A stretch of 64,000 nucleotides of DNA from Ipomoea triloba (GCF_003576645.1 NC_044930.1:14242524-14306523); one strand, 5' to 3'; shown: positions 9,701-21,667, counted from the stretch's first letter. The notes: generated by a model not told the origin, from the letters alone. Made by a program: numbers and translations.

Positions 9701-12050
9701 TAAGATAAGGACACAATTAGAAACTTTATTGATACTATTCATCCACCTGTCTTTAAGGCTCAAGGCACATAAAGATGATTAATGATAGCCAAATGGAAAA
9801 ACAGAAGATAGGATTACAAACCCTGTTTTCACTGTCTCCAGTAAATGAAGCACCATCACAGTAACGAACTTTTACTCTATTCCAGTTGTAAAAATCTGCG
9901 TGTATAATGACAATTTAAGGAAACATGCTACCAGAGGTTTTGAAGTTAAGAAAGAAATGAGCCCTTTAAGCCTTGTAATACGCAGTTAGTCAAAATTAAA
10001 CATATTTATATAATCAAAAACAAAACCTGGATTTTCTTCAGCCCTATTGCTCAAAATTCCTGTAAATGGAAGCCACTTTTCCATGAACCTTGATGACCCA
10101 CGTCTTGTGGTTTTGCGGTAAATGCAGGACCTAAGGTTGTTACACCATCCCCCACCCTGCCACGAGAATTCTCTAATAATTTAGATTTCAAAACAAACTT
10201 AGAAGTGATGTTATATATCTTTTCGTCTTAAAAAGATGGCTTCCCATAATTATTCTCCAGAAGAAAGGGGAAGCATGTATGAGTTAGAACCACAATGAGA
10301 AGGGGAAGAGGTCCAATTCATATAATCATGATGAACAATTGTCGTATCAAACATGTCACATTAAAAAATAATTTTTCTTTTTTTAGTCTATAAATATAAT
10401 TTCTTTTTTTTCGTTAATATCTTTTGTAAGTAAGAATTTCTCTACATTGGGTGACAACACACTAAAAGGCAAAAGCATATCAGTATAGAAAAAATAAAAT
10501 AAAATTTCATGTGACTTTGAAATACCAAACAGGCTAGCAGAAAAGCTGAAAGTCACAGTCAATGAAACACTGCAAAATAATTATATAAGCATTGAATACT
10601 ATCATGTGTTCAGTTGGTATGGTTTTGACAGTAACAATTCATGCTTAAATTTCCGTTGCTGTGAGAATTTGAATACAACATATAGCATTCATATAGCAGA
10701 GAATTAATGACATTTATTCAGAGAGTTGCCAGCAAAACCTCTAATTGAATGAGCCAACTGTTTGCTCCAGAACCATACCCCCGATGAATGTGATAAGCTG
10801 GTAAAGTTCCATCTAGGCACACTGTAGACAAAGAGAAAGCACAGATGAAAATGATTCTGAGATTAAAAAAGACGTTTTATACCACAAACAGTCAATTCAA
10901 TAAAGCTTTTTTTCGGGGTAACCCCAGCAAAGATGGCTAAGTATACAAACTTATAACCACAAGGTAATCTTGAGCCCTCTTGGTTTGAGCCGGTCAACTA
11001 TGGGCAACCTAGGCTGGTTTACCTCCTTGTGGTCCTTTGCCGGCTAGGGTCACAAGGCGGGGTTTACCCGTGCACACGCATGGGCAGTGGCTGCGGGTTT
11101 CCCTCGTCAGGCCAAAAATAAATCTTTTTTTCTGGCCCACCAAGAAAGATAATTCCACTGAGTTAATCAACAATAATAAGGTTCAAGGAGGTGGGGAGAA
11201 TCTGAAAGGCAGATGAGAAAGAGTTTTCAACAACCACATTAAGTTATTGAATCATTCATATCATCAAGATAAATCCAATGTAGGGCAATTACAGTGAATA
11301 AACAAAACCATCAATCAATCCACGTTGATCAAATGAAATTCAAATACTCCCCGGCTGAAAAACAGAAATAGCTCTTTGTTTTTCAAGTTACCAATACCAA
11401 ATTCAATAAATATCCAAATTTTCATAAAATCAAAATCAAAAATCAAAAATAAAAATCCACCCACCTGCTAGAACAAGACATTAGTAATTATGGAGTCAAA
11501 AAACGATAAATAAATACAAAGTGCTGAATATAATATGAAATTAGCAAGGAAAATAAGAAAACCCACAAAAAAAATTGTGCAATCTATTCAAGATTTATGC
11601 TACCCAGCAGGATTAAAAAATCTTCAAACAGACCAACAGGAAGAAGATTTGACAACTAAATCTGCACGCAGCTCTGTCATGAATCCAATATAGTGTACAT
11701 ACACATAAAATAATCTTAGTCTATATATCAAGCATTAAATTTTCCAGAAAGTAAAAAAACTACTTAACTTTGAGAAATAATGTATAAATGTGTATGTAGA
11801 GAGAGAGAGAGAGAGAGAGAGTACCAGCTCCTTTAGCAGCAGCTCCTTGAATGAGAGTGAGGGGAACACTAAGCGGGTTGGAATTAAAGGCTGCGGCCGA
11901 AGCAAAAGATCCATTAAACACGGATTCTAAGAATGGCAGCTCCGTTTTGTTGAAGAAAAACTCGTCAAATTCAAAGCCCGCCCCAACACCCACCAAAGCC
12001 GCAATGCAAATCAGCTTCCAGACTCCCATCCTAAGCTTCTCCATAGCCAT
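6799..12050 (-). CDS. PAE: Pectin acetylesterase (CE13 family), complete 12-exon gene
   Basis: The enzyme removes acetyl esters from cell-wall pectin and is secreted. Exons in transcription order: 12050-11825, 10821-10739, 10156-10027, 9895-9822, 9599-9513, 9428-9304, 9170-9110, 8657-8604, 8245-8168, 8063-7958, 7874-7729, 6906-6799. Every intron is GT-AG, and the 1278 coding bases close in frame to 425 residues, a normal length for plant pectin acetylesterases. A hydrophobic signal segment covers about residues 9-25. Family hallmarks are [18 protein letters not shown] (104-110), [19 protein letters not shown] with the nucleophile Ser207, NAAYDSWQ with Asp303 and NSCFAHCQ with His370; the triad is assigned by analogy with Notum hydrolases. 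N-KT and N-GS sequons occur in exon 1. Introns carry a MITE, a SINE-like repeat and a 51-bp tandem repeat, but no exon is damaged. Single-base ambiguity at the exon edges is possible without a transcript. Confidence 0.95.
7006..7549. repeat. Foldback MITE inside the last intron of the pectin acetylesterase gene
   Basis: The left arm (gggaaaagggtcaagtggac...) is the inverted complement of the right arm through about 100 bp, ending in the shared gcaattaagcccatcaacatg-type phrase. The flanks ctaaacatt (6997-7005) and gtaaacatt (7550-7558) match at 8 of 9 bases. It lies fully within intron 11 (6907-7728) and leaves both splice sites intact. The middle is relatively GC-rich. Confidence 0.75.
8746..8862. 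repeat. 51-bp tandem repeat in intron 7 of the pectin acetylesterase gene
   Basis: A unit containing aagtccagcgattggagggt occurs twice with a period of 51 bp and a third partial copy, and related sequence (aagggcgaagtccaacgccc) recurs near 9026. It lies between exons 7 and 8. Confidence 0.75.
10905..11118 (-). mobile_element. Au-like SINE in intron 1 of the pectin acetylesterase gene
   Basis: Read on the minus strand it contains gagggaaacccgcagccact, tgtgcacgggtaaaccccgc, a caaaggaccacaaggagg phrase and ctttgctggggttacccc, which resemble the plant Au SINE family as I recall it. It ends next to a short homopolymer tract (plus-strand t-run at about 10908). No target duplication was confirmed, so the exact limits are approximate. 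Confidence 0.5.
11798..11820. repeat. (GA)n microsatellite at the 5' end of intron 1
   Basis: About eleven GA units lie 4 bp inside the intron, next to the exon 1 donor site at 11824-11823. Confidence 0.9.
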
Positions 12051-12300
12051 ATCACTACCCTAATCTTGAAACTAAATGCTAGCAATAATGTGAACTAAAC
12101 AAAATATACATACGACATAGAAATGCTCTTTACAGCCTGATAGTCGGCTAAATCGTTAAACTAATCCCTCCCCAGACACAAATCTATGTCGAAATATATA
12201 TTTTTCTCCCCTAAAGAAATGTAGGTAGGGTGGGGGTGTATTACAGATCTATGGAAGCTCTTCTTGGGGAGTGAATAGTGGAAAGAGAGTGTTTTTGCCG
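12051..12300 (-). promoter_or_regulatory. Upstream region of the pectin acetylesterase gene
   Basis: The 250 bp before the ATG must hold the 5' UTR and core promoter. A TATA-like run (atatatattt) occurs on the minus strand near 12193-12203, about 145 bp before the ATG. This is a composition-based suggestion only; no transcription start can be seen. Confidence 0.3.
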
Positions 12301-12639
12301 GGTAATTTAAAGAATTCTAATGTATTTGTTTATTTATGGAAATTCATGCATGTACTTATATCAGCGCCGCTTCAATTTTCTAAACAAAAATTATACCCCT
12401 GCCTCCTATTTTATATGTTTAATAAGTTTGATTAAAGTTGTTTACTTGTTTACAATTTAATTTTTATAATATTATATTTATAATTAATATATAGAATTTA
12501 TAATTATATTAAAATAGTACTCCGTATTAAATATAAAAAATACTAAAATAATAATAACAAATAATTAATTTTGATTTAACTCATGAATAATAAATTATAC
12601 GTGTAAAATGAGACAGAGAAAAAATCATGGTAACTTATC
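12301..12639. repeat. AT-rich spacer with a decayed Stowaway-like MITE
   Basis: From about 12400 the text tgcctcctattttatatgtt...gattaaagttgttta resembles the better preserved Stowaway copy at 48268-48520, and the right side ends near 12620 with aaaatgagacagag. Termini are too eroded to delimit. No gene is seen. Confidence 0.4.
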
Positions 12640-12800
12640 TGAATACGGGTGAGACTCAATCCTTAGTCTTTCTTCTTAAAGAGACTACTCAATCTCTGAT
12701 CTTTCTTCTCAAATTTCATCTATCTAACCAGCTGGTGAGACTCAATCTCTGATCTTTCTTCTCAAACTTCATCCATCTGACCAACTGAGCTGCCCATGGA
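12640..12800 (-). mobile_element. tRNA-derived SINE, family 2, partial
   Basis: On the minus strand it begins gggcagctcagttggtcaga, a tRNA-like box A, and continues to a box-B-like gattgagtctcac. The box-B part is duplicated (about 12648 and 12726). The same head occurs in the longer copy at 17044-17575. No target duplication was found. Confidence 0.55.
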
Positions 12801-13163
12801 GGCAATACGATTTTATTCTTTATATTTTATATGATCGATTATTAACTATGGTACGACCTATATGGTACCACGTTGTATGACATTGTAAAATTTCATTCTT
12901 TTAAATTATAAGATTATTTTGTTGTTTTTATTTTTAGTAGATAATATTTTTTGCATGACATTGTAGAAAATTGTGAAAAAAAAAAAAAACAATGCTCTTT
13001 TTATGTTATTAAAAGTTAAAATTAAAATAATACAAAGTTGACAATATTTTTTTAAATGTAGATACTAGAAGTAATAATGGCTAATATGTATGGAAACATG
13101 GAAAATGTTTGTTGAATAAAATATTTTGAAATTTCACGTGTTTAAAATAAAATGTTAACTGCC

Positions 13164-13283
13164 AAGACCTTGTGGTCTGTTGGCACCCGATTGCACTCCT
13201 ATATGGAAGGGAATAGCTCGAGCTTTAGTTGAGACGATATTAACACAAATACATTCTAGCAGAGTCAGTAGTGCTAAAGAAAA
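13164..13283 (+). mobile_element. tRNA-derived SINE, family 1
   Basis: It starts aagaccttgtggtctgttgg and ends gagtcagtagtgctaaag, the two ends of the family whose best copy is at 37855-38056. Flanking aaaatgtta occurs on both sides (13151-13159 and about 13285-13293), a probable target duplication. Confidence 0.65.
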
Positions 13284-13715
13284 ATGTTACCTTTCAAAAA
13301 CTAAATATTATGTAGGACTGTATCACACATTCACATGAATGTGTAATACATTTTAATTAAACACATATTTTTTATTTATTAATACTTTATTTTACTTCGA
13401 CACCAATTAATAAATGAAAATTTTCATATAAAATGTATTTAAAAAATTGATCTCATTTTATGTGTTTTAATTATATTTAATGGTCAGTAGTGAAAAATGA
13501 AAGTTCTGCGGACCCTTCGAAAGTAACTTTTATTTATTTATTTATTTTTTGTATCCGCAAATTATGTTTAACAATTTCTTATAATTTTTAAATATGTCTT
13601 TTTGAGTTTATTATCAAAAAAAAAATATGTCTTTTTGTATTTTACATTTAATAAAACGTTTTAAATACTTTTTAAATATATAATAAAATTTATTCATTAA
13701 TAATAAATTAAAAAA

Positions 13716-14073
13716 AATTGTAATTTATACTCTCACAAATATTCCAATTATCAATGTCACCCCTAAATTATCAGTGGTGTAAATGTTGACATGTTGTATC
13801 TTAATCTTCAAAACGTGACATATATTGTCCTCCCTTGAATTATTAGTACTGTAAATGTGGTTACTGCCATTATCCCCATTCGAAGAACACGTTTATTTTC
13901 CTCCATTTTTCTTTCTTCGTTTGTTCTCCTTCAAGAACAATGTTTCTCATTTTTTCTATTATGGGAGAGGCAATATATGTTACGTTTTGAAAATTGAGGA
14001 ACAGTATTACATCACTAATAATTCAGGGATGACATTAATAATTGACATATTTGTGAGATGCACAAATTATAGT
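13716..14073. repeat. Foldback MITE with about 70-bp imperfect inverted ends
   Basis: The left end (tctcacaaatattccaatta...) and the reverse complement of the right end (tctcacaaatatgtcaatta...) align over about 70 bp. A third partial copy of the arm lies near 13810-13860. The short frame inside (13855-14088) is not a gene. Confidence 0.6.
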
Positions 14074-14990
14074 ATTTTTCTAAATTAAATGATAAAAACA
14101 AAAGTTGAATTCTAAACAATTCGAATTAATTATTATTAATTAAATTAGATACATAAAATATAAACGAAATATGAATTGAATCTACAATGAAATAGGACCA
14201 ATACTATACTGATAAAATGGTGACAAAGAACGTGATGCAGACAATTCGGCCATCTTTTGTGCAAGGGTGTGTTTGGATTGATCAAAATATCCCATGCGGA
14301 GTATTTGTCTTCGCATATTGCACATTTGCGGTCCATGATTTTATTTATTTATTTTGGATTTATTAATGGATGAAAATATTATGTAAAAGATACTTTGCAT
14401 TATTGTTTTTGTTTTTTTTTTTTTTAAATTTTTAATAAATGAGATGCACTTAATTGGAACATCATGCAACATGCTTCACATTTGTAACACTTTTTTAAAG
14501 TCGTCACTTTTTATGAAATCATTATTATGTAGTTATGGACATTTAATGTAATTTTTTTTTAACCTTTGTCTAAAGTGTTGTGTGAAATGTAACCTATAAT
14601 ATTTTTCATATTGAAAATATTAACTATAATTGACATTTAAAGTGAATATGTTGTGGTATAATATTTAGTGGGGTTTACTCCAATTTGGGTCGCGCCAAAT
14701 TAATTTTAAGTTATTTTAAGTTAGAGGTTTAATTTGATATATTATACGTTCAAAATAAGTGAATGAAAAATTTTATTTTCAAATATGTATAAATTAGAAA
14801 AAATAAATTTAGGAAAACTTTTGAGTAACTTTGTCTCACATTAAAAAGGAATATAAACTTGCACTAACATATATATAGTTTAACTTTTTAAAGAATTCAA
14901 AAAGGAATATAAACTCGCACTAACATATATATAGTTTAACTTTTTAAAGAATTCAAATTGTATAATATAGAGATTTTCTCTTTACTTTTA
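14074..14990. other. AT-rich intergenic sequence
   Basis: No gene is seen. One MITE-type terminus (gggtgtgtttggattgatc, near 14265) has no recognisable partner. A direct repeat of about 65 bp (tataaactcgcactaacata-type, 14849 and 14889) is present. Confidence 0.6.
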
Positions 14991-15783
14991 CAGGGCGTTT
15001 GGTTGGAGGGAGGGAATTTGGTGGGAAAAGAATTGTAATTCCATGGGAAAAGAATAATGCGGGAATAAAGTAGGAGTTTAAATTCCAGTGTTTGGTATGC
15101 GGGAATATAATTACTGGCAATTTCAATTCCAATGTTTGGTATACATGAGAATTGAGATGGAATAAGTAATATAAAGTCGAAAATGCCCATTGTTGTTGTT
15201 GTTATTATTATTATTATTATTATTGTTATTGTTATTATATTCTTAAATGACAAGTATCTATTGGACCCATTTGCATACTCAAACCCAAAAAATATAACAT
15301 ATTAAATTCAAAAGCACTCATCTACCGTATCTTTTGAACTAAAAAAATCACAAGCATTTGATTTGTGTAGTCGGAAATTTTGTAGAGGTTATACATATAA
15401 AGAATTCAAAGGAACATACACAAAAATTGTTGTATATAAACAATGCAAATTTTGAATAGTTGCTGCATATAAATATTTAAAGGAACATACACAAAGGGAA
15501 GTCGAAGAATAATACACTCTATGATTTTGAAGTGAAGGTTAGACATCAATTTTAGGTTAAAATAAAGGAGGGTAATTTTGTCTCAAGGTTATCTTTTTTT
15601 CTTCCTAAAATCCATGGAATTAAAATCCGGGTGGGTGGGGGGGGGGGGGGTCATGGGATTCTAATTCCATGAAAATGAGGGAATTGCAATTCCCTCCGAC
15701 CAAACGAAGGAATTTAGTTCCTTTCGGAATTAAGTGGAAATTACGTGAGAAAGGAATTGCAATTCCCTCCAACCAAACACCTG
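14991..15783. repeat. Harbinger-like MITE with TTA duplication
   Basis: The ends cagggcgtttggttggaggg and the reverse complement of the right end (caggtgtttggttggaggga) are inverted repeats, each bordered by TTA (14988-14990, 15784-15786). Subterminal gaattgcaattcc motifs repeat at both ends. It includes an ATT/GTT microsatellite near 15193-15240 and a run of 12 G at about 15637. Confidence 0.75.
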
Positions 15784-16082
15784 TTAAGGATGCAAATGAA
15801 CCCAACAAGTTCAGACTCGTGTAATTCATTATATTTTATTTCAAAATTTGTCAAAATCCGGCCCCTACCATCTACTCATAAGGTTTCATGCTCAAACATT
15901 ATAAAAAGTGATGAACGTTGGGAGAGCGCTTCTCACATTAGTGGTCCAATTGAAATTCAATTCAAGTACAAAAGAAATTCCGGTGCATAAAACGTTTTGA
16001 AAATTATCAAATAGAAGTTTCATATAGAAAAATTTATTTTTAGTCCCTCAATAATTGTTTTTTGCTACTTGTTTAAGTCTTT

Positions 16083-16454
16083 GGTCTTGTTTAGTAACAT
16101 AGTTAGCTTATCAGTTAAATTTTGCTTGTTTGATCACTATTAGCTATTTGACTTGGTTAAACAACCAATATGAGTGTTTAGTTAATCAACTTTTTGTAAC
16201 AATTTATTGATCCAAAACGCTAAAATTCAAAAAGTTGTTCAAGACAGTTTTTTTGATAAGTTTTTTGAGAAAATAAATTATATACATTCATTTTGATAAG
16301 TTTTTTGAGAAAATAAATTATATACATTCATTTTGCATATAATCACCCATCAGTTAACAGCTAATTTACCAAATATTTTTCTACAACCAGCTAATGTTAT
16401 CAGCTAGTCAAACCCGCTAACCCAATTCGCTAACAACTATTTGTCAAATACCTC
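16083..16454. repeat. MITE of the tatcagctaat family, copy 1
   Basis: It shares its whole body (caaccaatatgagtgtttag, gctaatgttatcagctagtc) with copies at 36865-37165 and 56557-56851. It differs by an internal exact duplication of about 40 bp (ttgagaaaataaattatata, 16252-16331). The ends are inverted but eroded. Confidence 0.65.
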
Positions 16455-16557
16455 CTTTAACTTTATACCATTGCTATATATACCTCTAACTCTACAAAAA
16501 TGAAAGAACAAAAATAAATGTTTAATAACTTTCATTCCATCATCTTATAATAATATG

Positions 16558-16692
16558 TGCTCCATCCAACTAAAAGTTGACTTTGATGGGCTCCAAGCAA
16601 CACGTGGACCGTAGACTTTTTTTACGAGTGGCGCAGAGTTTTGAACCCATGACCTGATACCAAATTGAATCATGTGCTCCATCCAACTAAAA
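16558..16692. repeat. Repeat fragment flanked by 20-bp direct repeats
   Basis: gtgctccatccaactaaaag occurs at 16558-16577 and again at 16673-16692. The sequence between contains, on the minus strand, gtcatgggttcaaaactctg, a box-B-like tRNA segment often seen in plant dispersed repeats. The identity of the element is uncertain. Confidence 0.45.
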
Positions 16693-17043
16693 GCCTAAGC
16701 TGATAGTTGGACTACACATTTATGTTTATGTTATATTTGTGGTCGCACAATTAATTATTTTAGTAGTACGGAAAAATGTTAAACATTTTCTTAAAACATA
16801 TGATTGTTCTATTAAAAATAGCTCATAACAGTTTCTATTACTCTATATAATTTGATCCGGACTTGTTATATATGTGTGTGAAAGAGAAGAATATGGCAGA
16901 CTTTTAGTAAAGGTTTTATTCCTCCTTTGTTTACTTTTGTTGTTTTATACCATTTTTGACATGTCATCAATTGAGTCTCAGTGAGAATTGAAAGGAGAAT
17001 GGATAGGGATAAAAATATGTTCAACTATACTTCTCTCACACAC

Positions 17044-17575
17044 CCAGTCTGATAGGACATAATGGCTCACAGACAGGGTCTAATAGTGAGCTAAGCTGTA
17101 CAGACTCAGATCTGAGAGGATGTTTACTGCGCACAAGGAATTCCCTTACTTTATAAGGTTACGTTGCTCCTACACTACTCCAAACCTGGGTCTAATAGTG
17201 AGCTAAGCTCGTACAGACTCAGATCTGAGAGGATGTTTACTGCGCACAAGGAGTTCCCTTACTTTATAAGAACACTGCTCCAAGCTCGTACAGACTCAGA
17301 TCTGAGAGGATGTTTATTGCGCACAAGGAGTTCCCTTACTTTATAAGGTTACGTTGCTCCTACACTGCTCCAAACCTGGGATGATGCTTACTGCGCACAA
17401 GTTGCTCCCACACTGCCCACTGCCCCAGACCTGGGATGATGCTTACTGCTCACAAGGAGCTCCTCTCCCCTCTCACTTTGTGAGTTTGCTCCCACACTGC
17501 CGCGGGTGAAACTCGATCCCCAACCTTTCTTCCCAAACTTCACCTTTGTGACCAACTAAGCTGCTCATGTGGGCA
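17044..17575 (-). mobile_element. tRNA-derived SINE, family 2, with internal tandem amplification
   Basis: Read from 17575 downward it has a tRNA-like head (gagcagcttagttggtcaca, then ggggatcgagtttcaccc), and ends ctgtgagccattatgtccta...ctgggtgtgtg. The body is amplified: tcagatctgagaggatgttt recurs at about 17107, 17219 and 17297 with further variants to 17460. A shorter relative lies at 37540-37690. Confidence 0.6.
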
Positions 17576-17639
17576 ACACCCATTATATATTGTGTCAATA
17601 TAATATCAACAATTCATTTTTTTTTTAAAAAAAAAAATA

Positions 17640-18972
17640 TTTCCAAAAGTAATTAATTTGATCTCGTTTTACTTTAAAAAATTGTTCTCTATTTTTTATT
17701 TTCTAATTTTTCTATCTATTGTTTTCTATTTAAAAAACTTGTTTACTAACATTAATTATTTTTTTAATTTATTTTTTACACTAACGTTATAAAATTAACA
17801 CAAATTTAATTTTAAATAATTTTTAGATGTCATATTTAAAATATTTTATATGTTAGGTTTAAATGGAATAACTATACTTTTTACTTTTAAATCTAATATA
17901 TATAATATTTTTATATTTTATATCCGAACCAAATTTATATCGGTATATAACATAACTACAAATATATTGAAACCAAAAACCTATTAAGTTCACCTAAAAT
18001 TTATTTTAGTTAATATTAATATTTTTAAGCGAATATTTAAAATATTTTTGGATATATGTATTTGATGAGTGAAATGTGTGTGTGTATGTTTAATATATAT
18101 GAAATTTTAATATTCGATATTCGGACCAAACTTATATTACAATATAACATAACTAAAAGTACCTGACCAATAATCTATTGGATGAGTTCAATCAAAATTT
18201 AAACTTCGTGTAGAGTTCAAGTTTTAATTGTGATCATGTGAATAATGTCTAACTTTAAGCATAAATGAATAAATTATGTTTATATGAGTAAATGCAAGTA
18301 GAAAGATATAATATGGTGGTAAGTGAAATAAGATTATATTAAATATAATCATATTAATGAATAAATATGTAAGTACATAATGGTGAGAATGTGGTTGTAG
18401 TGATATATAGTCAATTAGTTGATAGAGATTTTGTTTTCCATTTAGAAAATAGTTTTTAAAAGTTTTTTCGATTGGAAAATGTTTATACTTTTCAAAACGA
18501 AAAACTATATAAGTGAACATGTTTCCTGTTTTCTATTGTCCAGCTCTCCAGAAAGTAAATGTGCATTTAATTAGAGCCTCTTTTAGTTCAAGAAATTGTA
18601 CTCTGCTTTTTGTTTTCTAATTTTTCCAATTTTCATTCTCTGTTTTCTATTTAGAAAACTTTTTTCAAATTTAATTTTTTTTACGAACAATATAAATTAA
18701 CACAAGTTTAATATTTGAGTGATTTTTATACCTTATATTTAAAATATTTTTAGATATGTTTGGTTTAAATGAAATAAATATAATTTCTACTTTTAAGAGT
18801 AATATATGTAAGATTTTTACATTTAATATCTTAACAAAATTTATATCCATATATAACATAATTAAAAATATATCTGAACCAATAACCTATTAAGTTCACC
18901 TAAAATGTTGTTAGATAATATTAATAGTTTTTGAGCTAATATTTAAATTATTTTTGGATATATTTATTTGAA

Positions 18973-19014
<42 letters not shown>

Positions 19015-19515
19015 TATTTTGAAGTTTAATATATGTGAAATTTCAATATCTAATATTCGGACCAAACTTGCATTATGATATAAAATAACTAAAATTATCC
19101 AAACCAATAATCTATTGAGTTCAATCAAAAGCTAAAATTTGATGTAGAGTTCAAGTTTTATTTATGATAATATGAATAATGTCTAACGCGTAAGCAAATA
19201 AGTTATGTTTATATAATTAAATGCAAGTAGAAAAGATAGAAGATGGTGATAAATAAAAGAAAATGATAATGAATGTAATCATAGTAATGAATAAATATGT
19301 AAGTAGAGATAATGGTGAGAGTGTGGTTATAGTGATATATACCAAAATAGACTATAGATAATTCTATTTTGCATTTAGAAAACAATTTTTTAAAGTTTAC
19401 AGTTTTTTTGAAAACTAAAAAATGTTTCCAGTTTTCAAAATAAAAAACTATACTAGTAAACATGTTTAGCTATTTTCTATTCTCCAATTCTTCAATTCTC
19501 CAATTTTTTTAGAAA
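17640..19515. repeat. AT-rich repeat, two tandem copies of about 0.94 kb
   Basis: Unit 1 (about 17640-18590) and unit 2 (about 18590-19515) align throughout, sharing acctattaagttcacctaaa, tattcggaccaaact and the terminal acatgttt...ttttctatt phrase. Unit 2 carries an (AT)n tract at 18977-19010 where unit 1 has a GT-rich tract. A third copy lies in inverse orientation at 47425-47822. The family cannot be named; small frames inside are not genes. Confidence 0.65.
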
Positions 19516-19956
19516 ATTAGAGAAATTCTTTAGTTAGTAATTGGGTCCCATTTTGACTTGAAGAAGATGATGAAGAGTTGGTTTCATAAAGGAGGCCGGG
19601 AGAGTGACGATTATAATGATTAACAAAACATGTGAACAAATTGATGATGTCCATCATTCACCAATCACGGTCTAAAGAAGGCAAAAGATGATACTCAAAA
19701 AGCTTTTCATTATTTATTGAAGTTTTGCATTCAACAAGAGCAGTATATATGTACGTCCAATACAGAAAGCAACATGTATCTTGGATTAATTTGCAACTCG
19801 CTTGGAATAAATTAAGGATTTTGCATGCCAAACTATAATTAAATATGACGGTCAAATGACTTACAAGCTAAGGACAATGTTCTAAGAGGTTCTTTGATCA
19901 ATATTGTAGAGGTGTGCATACACATATATTATAAGAGCATAGAGTAGAGTAGCTAA
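19516..19956. other. Intergenic sequence
   Basis: No gene or clear repeat is recognised. A 65-codon minus-strand frame (19658-19855) has no recognisable domain and ordinary AT-rich composition. Confidence 0.5.
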
Positions 19957-20200
19957 GAGCATCCCTAATAGGCGAATTTTGGATAATTTTTACAGCTTTT
20001 ACATCCATATGGAAGAGAGAGAATGTTGAGTTCCTCTTACAAGACTTAATTTTTGGTAGGTCCTATAGGAGAGAGAAACAACAGAAGAGAGACGTAAAGC
20101 TGAGCTCTTTTTTTTTTTTTTTCTTTTCCTACTCTTTCCCTTTTCTTTCAAAGATGACATGCAAAAATCAATGCTAAAATCTAAACTATTGGGAATGCTC
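19957..20200. repeat. Harbinger/Tourist-like MITE (gagcatccc type)
   Basis: The ends gagcatccctaatag and the reverse complement of the right end (gagcattcccaatag) are inverted repeats, with TAA on both sides (19954-19956, 20201-20203). This terminus is a common plant MITE type. Confidence 0.75.
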
Positions 20201-20203
20201 TAA

Positions 20204-20868
20204 TGTAATTATTAAAGAATTCATTAGTTGTGCCCATGGGCTCCATGTAATCAACTAACCATCTTCCTACGGATCTTCATAGACTTCTTCCTGGTCACTA
20301 TCTGGGTATCCTTTGGTCCCAACGTGTGCCATACGTTGTATAAGATTGTGTTGTTTAGGTGTTTGTGTTCTTTTGTTAAAAAAAAAATGACATTGTAATT
20401 CGAGGAGATGAGTTTGTAATTTTCAAAACATCACAAAATATTAGCATGCATTGATTTTAATTAATTAGCATTGTTGTACTCAAAAAAAAAAATTAGCATT
20501 GATAGTATAACATTGATGATAAAAAAAAAAAACTAGAAAGTATCATATCATAATTTAATAAATTGGGTTTGTATACAAATTTTCTTCTTTGACAAGACGT
20601 ACTAATATCATGTTAAAGGGCACTAAATTAAGGTTTCACTTGAGTAAAAGTCAAACTCTACGAGCATGTTTCAGATTGAATTCAAATTAATCTTATAGTG
20701 ATAGAGATAGAGAAGTAATAGTATGAAAAAAAAAAAAAAAAAACTCTTTCATGGGTCTTGAAAATGGTTCATGAGGTTCATAATATAATCTGACGAAGTC
20801 AAGAAATGTGAGTTATAAAAATTTAAAATAAAATAAAAATGTATTATTCTCTCAAATAGCCATTATAA
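20204..20868. other. AT-rich intergenic sequence
   Basis: No gene is seen. It contains several short poly(A) tracts and no clear element boundaries. Confidence 0.55.
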
Positions 20869-21441
20869 GGGGCTGTTTGGTTGACTGTAATTTAGTGGGA
20901 ATTGAATTACAATTCAATGAATTCATGAATTACTGCGTTTGGTAGGAGAGAATTGCAATTCGACCGAATTGCAATTCCCTCCCAAGGCTGAATTAGAATT
21001 CATACCCCTCCCCCTATGAATTGTAATTCGGTGGTTTGGAGGAGAAAAAGAGTTTGTATTAAGACAATTTTGCCCCTCATTCCTCGGCGCAATACCAAGA
21101 CTTCCAACCAAAATAATAGGAGGGAATTGCAATTCGGCCGAATTGCAATTCCCTCCCAAGGCTGAATTAGAATTCATACCCCTCCCACTATGAATTGTAA
21201 TTCGGTGATTTGGAGGAGAAAAAGAGTTCGTATTAAGACAATTTTGCCCCTTATTCCTCGGCGCAATACCAAGACTTCCAACCAAAATAAAAGGTAACTT
21301 TCATATTTATTTTATACAATCAAGCACTATGATGTCTTTGACGGCAAAACAATACAACTTAGTTAATTTCCTATATAATTTAATATTTTCTATTATTATT
21401 ATTATTATTATTATTGCATCACACAGTCAAACCACATCATA

Positions 21442-21480
<39 letters not shown>

Positions 21481-21667
21481 TACTACTACTATTACTATAT
21501 AAGGGCATTTCAGTCATTGTATCATTTATTTCCTTTCAATTCTCTGTACTACTATTTCTGCATATCAAACACTATAATTTCAATTCATACTTTATTCATT
21601 GGATTGTAATTCCACCGAATTACAATTCTTTCTCCCCCTAATTCCTTAGTCCCAACCAAACGCCCTG
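20869..21667. repeat. Harbinger-like MITE with internal 174-bp tandem duplication
   Basis: The ends ggggctgtttggttg and the reverse complement of the right end (cagggcgtttggttg) are bordered by TAA (20666-type site at 20866-20868 and 21668-21670). Inside, a 174-bp block is duplicated in tandem (20944-21117 and 21118-21291), which makes a repetitive minus-strand frame of 120 codons that is not a gene. ATT/ACT microsatellites lie at about 21391-21414 and 21441-21499. Confidence 0.72.

Noticed and set aside
11760..12050. 96-residue stand-alone secreted protein
   Set aside because: Exon 1 ends at 11825 at a GT donor and is in phase with the following pectin acetylesterase exons; the rest is intron read-through into a (CT)n tract.
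13855..14088. 77-codon plus-strand frame
   Set aside because: It lies mostly inside a foldback MITE with complementary ends.
20923..21285. 120-codon minus-strand frame with a duplicated protein pattern
   Set aside because: It is the translation of a 174-bp tandem duplication inside a Harbinger-like MITE, with terminal inverted repeats explaining the sequence.
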